A stretch of 64,000 nt of DNA, taken from positions 457,725-521,724 of the forward strand of contig CAUYUJ010017871.1 of the NCBI GenBank assembly GCA_963575745.1, in the 5' to 3' direction. Shown here piece after piece: positions 51,465-61,960 of the stretch. The notes under the pieces were generated by a model, which saw only the letters and a program-made list of their open reading frames with translations, was not told the origin of the DNA and did not search any database. Source of the stretch: Prorocentrum cordatum (lineage: Eukaryota; Sar; Dinophyceae; Prorocentrales; Prorocentraceae). Within the stretch, counting starts at the first letter, position 1. Each line of letters begins with the position of its first letter. A program made the position numbers and the translations under genes.

Positions 51465-53505
51465 GAGTATGTATTGTCATCGGTGGAGCTTCCCATGTGG
51501 CAACGAAACGTGGGGTGCGCTGACAAGGGTGTGGCGTGCACGAGCGAACGCAGCCTCTGGGGCCTGCGGTGGAGCTCCCCATGGAGCCACGAAACGTGTG
51601 AGGGATGTGCCGACATGGGCGCGCGCATGCGTTCGCTGCGGTGGGGCTTGCCCATGGGGCCACGAAGCGTCTGAGGAGTGTGGCGAAATCATTGCGACGG
51701 GCGCATGCGAGCGCAGCCACTGAGGCGTTCGGTGGATCTACTTGTGTGGCCACGAAAACGTATGATGGGTGTGCCGAAATGAATGCGGCGAGCGCATGCG
51801 AGCGCAGTCACTGGGGCCCTCGGTGGATCTCCCTATATGGAGCCACGAAGCGTGCGAGGGGTGTGCCGACATGGGTGCGGCGGGAGCAGGCGAGCGCAGC
51901 TAGGAGCTCCCGATGGGGCCACGAAGCGTGTGAGGGGTCTTTCGAAATTGGTGCGGCGGGTGCATGCAACCTCTGGGGCCTTCGTTGGAGCTCCCGATGG
52001 GGTCACGAAGCGTGTGAGGGTTGTGCCGACATGAATGCCACGGGCACATGCGAGCGCAGCCACTGGGGCCTCCCGTGGAGCTCCCAATGTGGCCACGAAA
52101 CGTGTGAGGGGTGCCCGATTTGGGTGCGGTGGGCGCGTGCGAGCGCAATCATTGGGGCGGCCGGTGGAGCTCCCTACGGGGCCACGAAACGTTAAGGGGT
52201 GTGCTAACATTGTTGACTGGTGCGGAGGGATGGGTGCGGCGGGCGCATGCGAGCGTAGCCTCTGGGGCCTTCGGTGGAGTTCTCGGGTCGGGCGAAAGGG
52301 GGGGACAGCAAATGGGGGGTTTGAGAATCAGCTCACGCAGCTGATTTTCCCGGCGCCTCCCGGCGCCGGAGGCGGCCATGTATCGAGGAATGGGCCCCTC
52401 GGTGAGGCCGAAACCAGCTGCATGCAGCAGATTTCGTAACCCCCCCTTTCCCAAACCCCCCTTTCGCCCGGCCCGAGAGTTCTTATGGAACCACGAAGCG
52501 TGCGCGAGGTGTGCCGAAATGGGTGCGGCGGGCGCATACGAGCGCAGCCGACATGTGAATACGGCAGGCGCATGCGAGCGCAGTCACTGGGGCCCTCGGT
52601 GGAGCTCCCTATATGGAGCCACGAAGCGTGCGAGGGGTGTGCCGACATGGGTGCGGCGGGAGCAGGCGAGCGCAGCCGCTGAGGCCTTCGGTGGAGCTCC
52701 TAATGGGGCCACAAAACATGTTATGGGTTTGCCGACATGAGTGCGGCGGGCGCCTGCGAGCGCAGCCACCGAGCCCTGCGTCCGAGCTCCCTATACTCTC
52801 ACGACGCGTGAGAGGGGAGTGCCGAACTAGGTGCGGCGGGCGCATGCGAGCGCAGCCGCTGGGGCCTTCGGTGGAGCTCCCTATGGGACCACGGAACGTG
52901 TGAGGGGTGTGCCGACATGGAGCTCTTTATGAGACCACGAACGGTGTGAGGCGTGTGCCGAGATGGGTTCGACGGGCGCATGCGAGCGCAGCCACTGTGG
53001 CCACGAAGCATGTGAGGGGTGCGCCGATTTGGGAGCGGCGGGCGCGTGCGAGCGCAGTCACTGGGGCCTTCGGTGGAGCTCCGACAGAATGGGGCCACGA
53101 ATCGTGTGAGGCGTGTGCCGAAATCGTTGAGTGGTGCGGAAATGGGTGCAGCGGGCGCATGCGAGCGTAGCCACTGGGGCCTTCGGTGGAGCTCCCCTAT
53201 GGGGCCATGTCACGAAACGTGCGAGAGGTGTGCCGGCATGGGTGTGGCGGGCTCATGCGAGCGCAGCAACCGCGGGGCCTTCCGTGGAGCTCCCTATGGG
53301 GCCACGAAACGTGGGAGGGGTGTGCCGAAACGGGTGCGTCGGGCGCGTGCCAGCGCAGCCACTGACCTTCGGTGGCGCCCCCTGTGGGGCCACGGAACGT
53401 ACGAGGGGTGTGCCAGAGCAGAGACACGCGCCTGGCAGAGGCGAGGGAGGAGAGGAGGGCCGGGGGGCGCCGGCTCTTCAAAATGAGGACCCAGCACCAC
53501 ATGAT
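51465..53505 (-). repeat. Family D satellite array D7, the largest (about 2 kb)
   Basis: About twenty inverted units. Consensus words: GAGCGCAGCCACTGGGGCC, TTCGGTGGAGCTCCCTATGG, GGCCACGAAACGTGTGAGGG and GTGTGCCGACATGGGTGCGG. It ends with the inverted cap GACCCAGCACCACATGATTG (53485). It is interrupted once by a clean MITE insertion at 52284-52476. Frames of 100-200 residues across it are artefacts. Confidence 0.9.
52284..52476. mobile_element. MITE (family E) inserted in the satellite, with target-site duplication
   Basis: 193 bp. Ends CGGGTCGGGCGAAAGGGGGG and CCCCCTTTCGCCCGGCCCGA are inverted copies. The 7-bp duplication GAGTTCT lies on both sides (52277-52283 and 52477-52483). The interior has the palindrome AATCAGCTCACGCAGCTGATT and GCGCCTCCCGGCGCC. 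No coding capacity. Removing it restores an ordinary satellite unit (GGTGGAGTTCTTATGG against consensus GGTGGAGCTCCCTATGG). Confidence 0.85.
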
Positions 53506-53701
53506 TGTTGGAAGACATGTCGGCGGATTTCTGGGAATGCCGCCGAAATTTGTCGTGGGAATCTTGGCAATTCTTCGGCCTCCTGGAAAGCTCTCGCTGC
53601 CACGGCTGGGATTCCCCTCAAAATCTGCTGCTCGAGACGCGCCCATGGAGGAGGTCTGGAGCCCGATTCAAGCCCAGACCACTGGCGGCTCTCATATACA
53701 G

Positions 53702-53858
53702 GCCTCTAGATGGGGACCGAGTAGAGGGGGTTGGAGGATTGCACCGCGTCGCCGATACATCGGCGCTGTCGGCGATACATCGGCGCATCGCCGACGCATC
53801 GGCGCTGCGGCGCGATCCTCCGACCCCACCTGCTCGTGCCCCACCTGGGCGGCCCGGA
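53702..53858 (-). mobile_element. Family C element, copy C6
   Basis: CTCTAGATGGGGACCGAGTA and CGATCCTCCGACCCCACCTG arms with GATACATCGGCGCTGTCGGC repeats. A shorter copy. Confidence 0.7.
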
Positions 53859-54770
53859 TGGACACACACGGTGCCGCTCACAGCTTCCAGCCGCTGGGCT
53901 CGGTACACGGGCCACCCGAAAGCGACCCGAGGGGCCGAGCCGGCCCACGGGAACGAGGGCCCGAGGCCGAACAGGAGCCACGGCCTCCCCATCCGAGATC
54001 CGACGCCGCACGGAGCACCGCACGGCACCGGGGCACCGGAGCCCTGGAGCCCTCGGAGGACGAGCCCCAGGCATGCGACGCCCTGATGTTTGCAGGACGG
54101 TGCCCCCGGAAGGCCAGACCCTTTCCCCGGGCCGGCTTTTCATCCTGCATCTGTTTGCTGACGGTCCCGAGGCCCGGCGAGGGCCCCTCGAGGCCGAAGA
54201 AATTGGCCAAAAACCTCCCGTCCTGCTTTGCTTGCGACGCGATCAGGTCTGGGCCGAGCACCCCGGCAGCACCTCTCGAGCCGAGCCCGAGAGGGCCCTC
54301 GGGGCGCCCACCGCCGGGCGGGGGCCCCCAGCGTGCCTAGGAGGTCCGCGGGGTGCACGGGCCGCCTCGGGGCTGGAGGTCCCGTCGCGACCGGCGCGCT
54401 CCAGGGGGAGAGGGCGGGCAGCCCCGGAACACCGACGAGGCCCCCAGCCGCTGGGGAAGCCTCCCCCGAGCCTCCTGCGAAGCCGCAGAGGGCCTCTCGG
54501 AGGGCTGGAGGGCGTCTGAGAAGCCCCCCCCCCCGCCTCGAGTCCTGACCCATGGGCCCCCGACGGCAGGCTTTTTCCTCACGCGGGCCCCCAGAGGTCT
54601 CGACCCGTTCCTCGGGGCCGGCTCGTCATCCCGAGCAGCTGTCCCCGAGGCCGAGTGAAAGGCCCCAGGAGGCCGAAGTGGACGGAAAACCATCCGTCGA
54701 GATTTTGTTCACGACGCGAGGCGATCTGGGGTGAAGGCCTGTCCCCTCTCGCTTCCACCCCCGGCGCGCC

Positions 54771-54929
54771 GCCGAACCGGAGCCGCGCGGTGCATCCGCC
54801 GCCGAGATGTGCTCTGGCGAGCCCGAGGCTGGCAAGCCGCGGCAGCAGGCCCTACATGACTCGGCACTGCTGAAGCTTCTGCGCGCGCTCGACGTGCTCC
54901 TCCAATCCTACAGTCGACCCGTGTCATGA
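54771..54929 (+). CDS. Candidate terminal exon, plus strand, unknown product
   Basis: The frame reads AAEPEPRGASAAEMCSGEPE, then AGKPRQQALHDSALLKLLRA and LDVLLQSYSRPVS before TGA at 54927-54929. The leucine-rich helix is convincing as coding. A repeat F copy (54585-54740) lies directly upstream, as expected for an intron. The 5' limit is uncertain because no AG with a clear pyrimidine tract was seen; Met at 54807 could also be a start. No family recognised. Confidence 0.4.
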   Translation, partial: AEPEPRGASAAEMCSGEPEAGKPRQQALHDSALLKLLRALDVLLQSYSRPVS

Positions 54930-55309
54930 GGACCCACGATAAGGACGCACGGACCTTGGAAGGCCGTGTTGACACTTCGCGGGCGGGGCGCGGCCAGCAA
55001 AAGCGGCCAAGGATGGACCGAGGAGGCAAGGGTACCCGTGGGAAGTTTGCCCATCCCTACTATGCGAATTGACCGAAACTCAGTCCCTCCTCCCGCACCC
55101 TCAAGCATGCGACGCCTTGATTTCTTGGAGGCCCCGACCCATTCCCCGGGGCCGGCTCTTCCTCCCGAGAGCCGCTTTGCGGACGGTCCCCCGGGCCGAC
55201 GACAGGGCCCACGGAGGCCGAAACACGGCGGAACAAGACCTGCGTCCTGGTGTTTTTTGCTTTACGATGCGAGCAGGGCTGGGCCCTGCTCCGTCCGTCC
55301 TCCTCTCGC

Positions 55310-55580
55310 CTCCCCTCCTCCTCCTCCTCCTCCTCCTCCTCCTCCTCCTCCTCCTCCTCCTCCTCCTCCTCCTCTCGCCTGCCCCTTCCCTCCTCAGCCT
55401 CTTGCCTCCTCCCCTCCCCCACTAGCCTGCCCCTTCCCTTCTCAGCCTCTCGCCTCCTCCTCCTCCTCCTCCTCCCTCCTCCTCCTCCTCCTCCTCCTCC
55501 TCCCCCTCCTCCCCTTCCTCCTCCTCCTCCTCCTCCTCCTCCTCCTCCTCCTCCTCCTCCTCCTCCTCCTCCTCCCCCTC
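55310..55580. repeat. (TCC)n tract
   Basis: Two nearly pure TCC blocks around CTCGCCTGCCCCTTCCC. It precedes a plus-strand exon candidate, where it would serve as a long pyrimidine tract. Confidence 0.9.
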
Positions 55581-55639
55581 CTCGCCTCCGCGAGCAGCTT
55601 ACGCCCTCGTCATCTCTGCTCCTCTCGCCCTCCCCCTCG

Positions 55640-55764
55640 GCGCGCCGCCGCCCGGGTGCCCGAGCTGCGCGGTGCCTCGCCGGCCGCCGGGCCCCTGCAG
55701 TGCGGGAGGGCCCCGGGAGCTCTCTGCGCTGAGCTCTGCGGCATGCCATCGCTCGGGCGTCAAG
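55640..55764 (+). CDS. Candidate exon after a TCC tract
   Basis: The frame reads AAARVPELRGASPAAGPLQC and GRAPGALCAELCGMPSLGRQ. It ends at GGCGTCAAG followed by GTGGGCG, a good donor. The acceptor is undefined within the TCC-rich region. No domain. Confidence 0.35.
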
Positions 55765-55984
55765 GTGGGCGTTTTCTTGTGTTCGGCGTTTCGACATGGA
55801 GCGAAAAGGGGGGGATAGGGGGGGGTCTGGCTCTGGACCTCTGCTGAATGCGACGGTTTGCAGCAGTGCGTCCTATGGTAGGGGCCCCACCTGCTTGAAA
55901 CAGGCGCCCCGAACAGCCAAGACCTACTCCCAGGTGGGGGGGAGGGGAAGGGGTGCGAGGGCCCGCGCCGATCGGTAAAACCAT

Positions 55985-56130
55985 GAAGGAGACAACGATC
56001 ACACCCCGTGCGTGCTTCGGCTTCGTGCGTGCTACCTTGGCCTGATGATCCAGGATGCTCCTCGATGGTCCTCCCCGACAGAAAAGGAACGCGTCCGAGG
56101 GATGCCAAGTGCTGGTGCTCGCTCTCGAGA
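55985..56130 (+). repeat. Dispersed repeat G, copy 2
   Basis: CGTGCGTGCTTCGGCTTCGT, ATCCAGGATGCTCCTCGATG and GTCCTCCCCGACAGAAAA; same order as copies 1 and 3, with GGGATGCCAAGTG following as in copy 3. Confidence 0.65.
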
Positions 56131-56269
56131 GAGGCCCACAGCCCAGAGCACGAGGCGCTCTCGGGCGCTCTTGGGCGCCCGTCCGCGATCCCGCGGGCCC
56201 TTCTGGGGGGTCCCCGCGCAACTCTTCGATAGGCCACGTGCGCTTTGTTCGGGACAGGCGCGGGTCCAA

Positions 56270-56780
56270 CATGATTTCAGATGGCCCCAGGGACCGTCCT
56301 GTGGAGCCCTCTTAAGCGCCTCTTGGGCCGTCTTGGAGGCGGAGGGCGGTCGAAGAGACTGAAATCGTCGAAATCCATAGTTGTTTTTGTGCGGTTTCGT
56401 ATTGCCGTCTTTTCGGTCTTCAGGGCGTCCAAGACGGCCCAGGAGCCGCCAAAAATCGCCCTCAAATGACCCAAGAGCCCACAAGAGGGGCCCAAGATGC
56501 CCCCAATACGACCCCTAGAGGGGACCAAGACGGGGAACACGAACGGACATGTTGAGCCCTCCGCCACAAGATGGCCCCAAATGATAGCTCTAAGATCCCC
56601 GCATGAACCCCCGAAGTGCGCCAAGGACCAAAGAAGCCCCCAAGAGGCCTGGAGGGGCCCCAATCACGCCCCAAGACCCTCAAAACCGCCTCCAAGTGGC
56701 ATCCGAGGAGGCCTCCAAAGAGATCTTCACATGCATCCAGGAGGCCTTTGACCTACAACCCAAGCATGGTGCCTTGATGG
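56270..56780. repeat. Degenerate GGGGCC/GGCCATCTTG repeat, block 1
   Basis: Short words such as GGCCCCAGGGACCG, GCCCAAGATGCCCCC and AAGATGGCCCCAAATG recur irregularly. The same vocabulary, partly inverted, fills 57510-57930, 58975-59050, 59430-59520, 59930-60280 and 60430-60775. No coding signal. Confidence 0.5.
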
Positions 56781-56929
56781 GCCGAAGGTGAGTACATATA
56801 TACATATGTATACACATATACACAGATATATAAGGATACATGTAAGTGAACCATCAAGCACACTTCGCGCGCCCGTGGCGGTTCTAGCGCAGGCCAGGGG
56901 GGGCGCTGGAATAGCTCAGACAGCGCTAC

Positions 56930-57475
56930 CATTCATAACCGCGTGCAATAGTCGTACTCATCCTCACCCTCATCCTCATTCCCATCGTCACCCTCATGCT
57001 CCTCATCATTCCACTCATCATCATATGTATAATCGCCAAGACTATAATCATCGTCATCATCACCAGCAACACAATGGGGAACATCCTTGGCACAATGTTG
57101 CTAGCCATTCCGTCACGTCAAAGTCGCGCACCATCATCATGATCCTCATCCTCATCCTCATCCTCACTCTCCTCCTACTCCTCACCATCATCACCACCAC
57201 CATTATCACCAGCCTCATCCTTATCTTCCTCATCATCGTCATCGTCTTCATCAGCAGGATCAGCATCCGAATCAGCATCATCATCAGCAGCAACATCATA
57301 ATCATCAGCAGCATCCCTGCCCTCATTCTCATCCGCATAATCATCTTCACTCTCACTCCCATCACCATCATCATCAACACCGATACGCCAATCTTGAGCA
57401 TCGTCACTGCCATCGTCTTACCCATCATCCTCATCACCACCAAAATGATCATCAAATGATCGTCGTCGTTGTCGT
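56930..57475. repeat. (ATC)n array, block 1
   Basis: Imperfect CATCAT/CATCCTCAT repeat. It gives long Ile- or Met-rich frames on the two strands that look like membrane proteins but are artefacts. 56790-56930 before it has ATATACAT words. Confidence 0.9.
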
Positions 57476-57949
57476 CGGCGTCATCCCGATGCTCATAACA
57501 TTTGTTGAGGTTCTCTCAGGGCTCTCTTCTGTTGTTTCGGGAGCCCTGTGGGACGTCTGGAGGGCATCTGGAGGCCTGAGAGGAAGTTCCATCGAAAGCG
57601 AACTGGCGACTCTTTTCAGAATATGTAATCTCCCACTGGTTATTGAACAATTTAGACGTGCTGTTGAACTCTGGGGAACCTTTTGGGGGCATATTGGAGG
57701 CCTCGGCCTCGTGGTGCTGCCTTGGGGCCTCGAGGGGGCTTCGCAAGCTGCCTTAGGGTGCTCCTGGCCCGTCGGACGCCTTCGAAAGCCGTGTGGCTGG
57801 GCACTTCGCGATCGCTTGGGTCGTTTTGGGAAGCTCTTGGCCACTCTTGGAACCGTCCTGGTGGCCTCTGGCGCTCATCTTGGGGCTTTCTTGGGCAAGC
57901 TTGGGGCCCTCCAGCAGCTTCAGAGGCGGCCGCCGGATTGAGGAGGAGG

Positions 57950-58960
57950 AGTCAGAAACATCACCAATGTCAGGATGGTTATAGTCACCATCACTGTCAC
58001 CGTCACTAGTCTCATCAACATCCACATCATCAGTATCGTCACCATCACCGCCTTCACCGCCGACGTCGTGTTCAATATAATTATGATAACCATCACCATC
58101 ATCATATGCTTCATCGTCAATATCATCATCGTGATCGTCATCATCATCATCATTATCATTATCAGTATCATGATCATTATCATCAACCTATCAATAAACA
58201 TCATGAGCCGTATCATTAGCATCAGCATCATAATCAGCATCAGCATCATAATCATCATCACCCTCATCATCAGTAGCATTATCACGTCCATCACCATAAT
58301 CATCGTCATCGTCATCATCATTACGACCACCACCGTCACCGTCATAATAGCCACCATCGTCATCAACAGCATCGCCAACTCCATCACCATCATCATCACA
58401 ACCACCATGTCCATCAACATGACCAACATCATCATCATCAGCAGCATCATCATCATATTCACAACCCCCTCTCATCAGCAGCATCAGCATCCGCATCAAC
58501 ATCAACATCAGCATCATCCTCATCATCAGCATCAGCATCACCATGATCCTAACCATCACCACCACCATCATCATCACCATCACCATCGCCATCGTCATGA
58601 TCATCATGATCATCATGAAATGCCATCATACTCATCAGGCTTATCGTCATCATCATCACCATCATCATCAACAACAGTTTCAGCGTCATCGTCATCGTCA
58701 TCGTCATCGTCATTATTATCATCATCATCACCTTCATCATCATAAACATCCCGACCATCACCATCAACATACTCAACACAATACTCATGATCATATCATG
58801 GTCATGATCATGATCATCGCGATTATAATAGCTTGGGCATCATAAGTATCATCATCACCATCATCAGCTTCACCATCATCATCATCATCATCGTCATCAT
58901 CATCATCATGATACTCCTTATCATCGCAAGCCATGAGCATCAACATGGGCGTTATGAACA
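57950..58960. repeat. (ATC)n array, block 2, about 1 kb
   Basis: Same repeat, with CATCAGCATCAGC and CATCATCATCACC blocks; the largest continuous trinucleotide array of the window. Confidence 0.9.
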
Positions 58961-59069
58961 TCGTGGACACATATTTTTGTCCATGCTGGAGGCCTTCTGG
59001 AAGCCTCTGAGGCGGCTTTCGCGAGCATTGCTGGGCTGTCTTGGGGCGGGAGCAGTACCGTCATGAAAC

Positions 59070-59136
59070 GAATCATCATCCCCATCAGGGCATGATCATC
59101 ACGATCATCAGTATTGTCATCGACGTCGTCATCAAT

Positions 59137-59167
<31 letters not shown>

Positions 59168-59330
59168 ACATCATCATCATCATCAGCATCACGACTATTA
59201 CCAACATCGTGACCCTCCTTTATCTCGCAACCCTGAACATCAAATCCGTCGTCATGCACATCGTTATCAATATGGTCGTCTTGCCGTCGCCCAAATGGAA
59301 CCGGAGATGCCTCCGTGAACATCAGACCTG
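59070..59330. repeat. (ATC)n array, block 3
   Basis: ATCATCATCATC core at 59131-59185 with diverged flanks. Confidence 0.85.
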
Positions 59331-59544
59331 CTACGTGTCAGGGGTGCGGACGGGCCGTCGGGAGTGAAGGAGTCCAGCATCAGCTCGGATGCGCGCCTTG
59401 GGCAGCATTGTCGACGCGGGGGGGGGGGGCTCGGAACGGGCCTTCGGGAGGCTTGTTGAAGCTCGCTGTGGGCCTGTGAGAAACTCTTGAAGTCTCTTGG
59501 AGTCCCGCTTCGGGGCTCGAGGAGTGTCGTAGTGATCGTCATCC

Positions 59545-59755
59545 TCCTCCTCGTCCTCCTCCTGCTCGTCATCATCATCACCATCACCATCATCATCATC
59601 ATCATCATCATCATAATCATCATCACCATAATCATAATCATCGCTATCAACATCATCATGGTTAGCATTACCAGCATCATGATCCTCGTCATCAACATCA
59701 TCATCATCCTGACCAGGAAGGACATCGTCATCACCGTCGCCGTAAGCATCCTCAC

Positions 59756-59799
<44 letters not shown>

Positions 59800-59925
59800 G
59801 TATCATCATCATCACCAGAATCATCACCATAATCACAATTACACTCATAGTGACATCATCATGATCATGACCATCATAATCATCCTGCTCCTGACCATCA
59901 CCATCACCATCACTGGGGGCCTCTT
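59545..59925. repeat. (ATC)n array, block 4
   Basis: Begins in a TCCTCCTCGTCCTCC stretch and becomes CATCAT; a perfect ATC run lies at 59757-59798. Confidence 0.9.
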
Positions 59926-60289
59926 GTTGGGAACCTCTGGGGTGATCGGGCCGTCGTGGAGACATCTACAGGTGCCTGGGGCCGTCTGGGGCCCATCTCG
60001 GGCCGTCTTGGCGGTATCGAGGGCTGTCTCGAAACCATGTTCGGCCGTCTCGGCGTCATCTTGAAGCGTTTGGGGGAGCCCCAGTCGTCTGGGGCCTATC
60101 GGGTGCTCCTCTAGGGCCTCGGAGGCTTCTGGGGGCCTCTTCGAAGCTTCTTGGAGGCCACCAGGGGCGTCTTGGGGCCATCTTGAGCTGGCTGGGGCCG
60201 TCTGGAGGCCAGCTGGGGCCATTATGGCGGGCTCGAGTGACGTCTCGAAGCCATCTTCGACCATCTCGGAGCCATCTTGAACTTGCCAT

Positions 60290-60425
60290 CGCTCGGACGT
60301 CCATTACCCGTTCATGTTTCGGTTCCGTGCGTGTGTGTTTTTTGTTGCCAGATGGTCAACGAATCAAGGATACTCCCCGATGGTCCTCGCCGAGATAAAA
60401 TGCACACGGGCGAGAGATGCCAAGT
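60290..60425 (+). repeat. Dispersed repeat G, copy 3
   Basis: TCATGTTTCGGTTCCGTGCG, AAGGATACTCCCCGATGGTC and CTCGCCGAGATAAAATG, then GAGAGATGCCAAGTG. Confidence 0.65.
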
Positions 60426-60779
60426 GAAGGGTCTTGGGGGCTCTAGTCGACCGTCGCTGGCCCTCCTGGGGCTACTGGGCGGCTGATGCTGGACCGTCAT
60501 AAGGTCTGGGAGGCCCCTCGGACGCAATGAGGCGAGATCGTGAAAGACCATGGACTTACCTTGAGTTTTGCAGGATGTGTGAAGGATGTTCGACTCCTGG
60601 GGGACTCTTGGGAGCCCCTCGTGAGTCTCTCGGGGGCCTCTTGGGGCCGTCTAGGGGCCATCTTGAGCTCTCTCGGGCGGTCCAGAGGCCATCTGGGACC
60701 GTCTTGGCGGGCTCCAGGGCCGCCCTGGACTCTCTGGGGCCGTCTGGGGGCCATCTTGGAGGGTCCTTGGCCACACATA

Positions 60780-61037
60780 TATAATATATTGTATATATGT
60801 GTACATCTATAGATGTACAGATGTGTATGTAATACACCAGCAGATGGGTGTACGTGTGTGGGTGTCTGTATCTCTATGTATAACTAGATGTGTGTACATA
60901 CTGATACTGAACATACGGGCGCTTCGCACACGCTCAAGTTTCAGTCGAAGTCAATCACGCGTCACGCACTTCGCGAACAATGACCTTGTCATCCTGCTCC
61001 TGCTGCTTCTGCCGTCCATGTCCGTGGGTCGACCCAG
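60780..61037. other. AT-rich stretch with TATATA and TGTACATA words
   Basis: Contains TATATAATATATTG (60776-60792) and GTGTACATCTATAG. Composition only; no promoter claim is made. Confidence 0.35.
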
Positions 61038-61865
61038 TCATGCGCACCATCGCAAAAAAAGAAGACCTGCACTTCGGCAAGGCCCCCGACCGAACAAACT
61101 GGATGAGCCAGTTTGGCACATGGCCAGAGTCTCCACTGCTTCTTTTAAGAGCCCGTGCAAAGACTGCAAGTATGGTCGCGCCACAGTCAATCCCAAAATC
61201 TGCAATTCGGGGAGCTCGAACCTAGTCTGGCTCATTATGGCAGCGGGACTTCCACTCAATTGGGAATTACACTCACACTGAACATATAGAGATGGAGGGC
61301 ATTGAGGCTGAAAGATTGGCGAAATGGAACGAGAAGGCGAACATCTCTGGGAGCCGTCAAGCTTCTGGCCTGGTCCGCATGGCACTGCTTGCAGTGTGTT
61401 GCCGTTGCCACAAACATGACAGAAACTATAAGCAACACGGATGCGGCATGAACCGTCAACAGTCACTTTCGCATGCGCACGGTCAGTCCAACACCATTGC
61501 GGCACATCACATTCTTGTGCGGCATGTCCCTCAAACTCGTTGACGATAAGCAGCCATCCATCACCCTCGGAAATCTGCGGCGGTTCCGACGGCTGACTCC
61601 CGCTGTTCAATGAGAAGTTGCTTAAAGCTGGTTCCAGGATTGCTAGCCACCATCGTAACGTAGTGCCTCGCCAACTACTGGATGCCTCGCCATTTCCCGC
61701 TTCTGCCCGAAGATGTTGGCAAATCTGTTCTCGGCGTGCGATCCGTGGTGGCTGCGGCTTGCGTGCCTCATGGAAGACGGTATCCCTAAGCCGATGGCAT
61801 CGACACTGAACTCGTCCCTCACTCCAAATGCTTATACTGTGGTCGCTCTGCGTCCGAGAGCCCAT
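61038..61865 (-). CDS. Gene X, exon 3 (3' exon), unknown protein
   Basis: Acceptor CCAACCTGAAG (AG 61867-61866) is followed in phase 0 by MGSRTQSDHSISIWSEGR, matching the phase-0 end of exon 2. The frame is open for 275 codons to a stop at about 61038. It includes EGDGWLLIVNEFEGHAAQEC and SCRIRVAYSFCHVCGNGN with several Cys. GC is lower than in exon 2, so the coding part may end earlier. No domain assigned. Confidence 0.4.
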   Translation of the reverse strand: MGSRTQSDHSISIWSEGRVQCRCHRLRDTVFHEARKPQPPRIARREQICQHLRAEAGNGEASSSWRGTTLRWWLAILEPALSNFSLNSGSQPSEPPQISEGDGWLLIVNEFEGHAAQECDVPQWCWTDRAHAKVTVDGSCRIRVAYSFCHVCGNGNTLQAVPCGPGQKLDGSQRCSPSRSISPIFQPQCPPSLYVQCECNSQLSGSPAAIMSQTRFELPELQILGLTVARPYLQSLHGLLKEAVETLAMCQTGSSSLFGRGPCRSAGLLFLRWCA

Positions 61866-61960
61866 CTTCAGGTTGGAATGGGGGTCCAGCGCGGATCCGA
61901 GAAATCCGCGCGGACCTCCGAGTTTTTATGTTTATGTCACTGTTCGTTCCCCAAAGATAC
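61866..61960 (-). mobile_element. Gene X intron 2 with half hairpin B11
   Basis: A 95-nt intron, donor GTATCTTT, acceptor TGAAG. Its middle (61880-61938) is one arm of a family B element: GGGGTCCAGCGCGGATCCG, AAATCCGCGCGGACCTCCGA and GTTTTTATGTTTATG. The other arm has been lost, so it cannot fold as a hairpin. Joins two phase-0 exon ends. Confidence 0.65.

Noticed and set aside
51605-53170. Array resembling a CRISPR or a tandem gene cluster
   Set aside because: Units are contiguous variants of one roughly 90-bp sequence without unique spacers; there are no cas-like genes, and the genome is eukaryotic.
56788-58745. Ile/Met-rich frames that look like multi-pass membrane proteins
   Set aside because: They are ATC/CAT trinucleotide arrays; opposite strands give the same kind of frame.
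60776-60792. TATA-like promoter at TATATAATATATTG
   Set aside because: Dinoflagellates generally lack a canonical TATA box, and the region is a general AT-rich stretch without an adjacent gene start.
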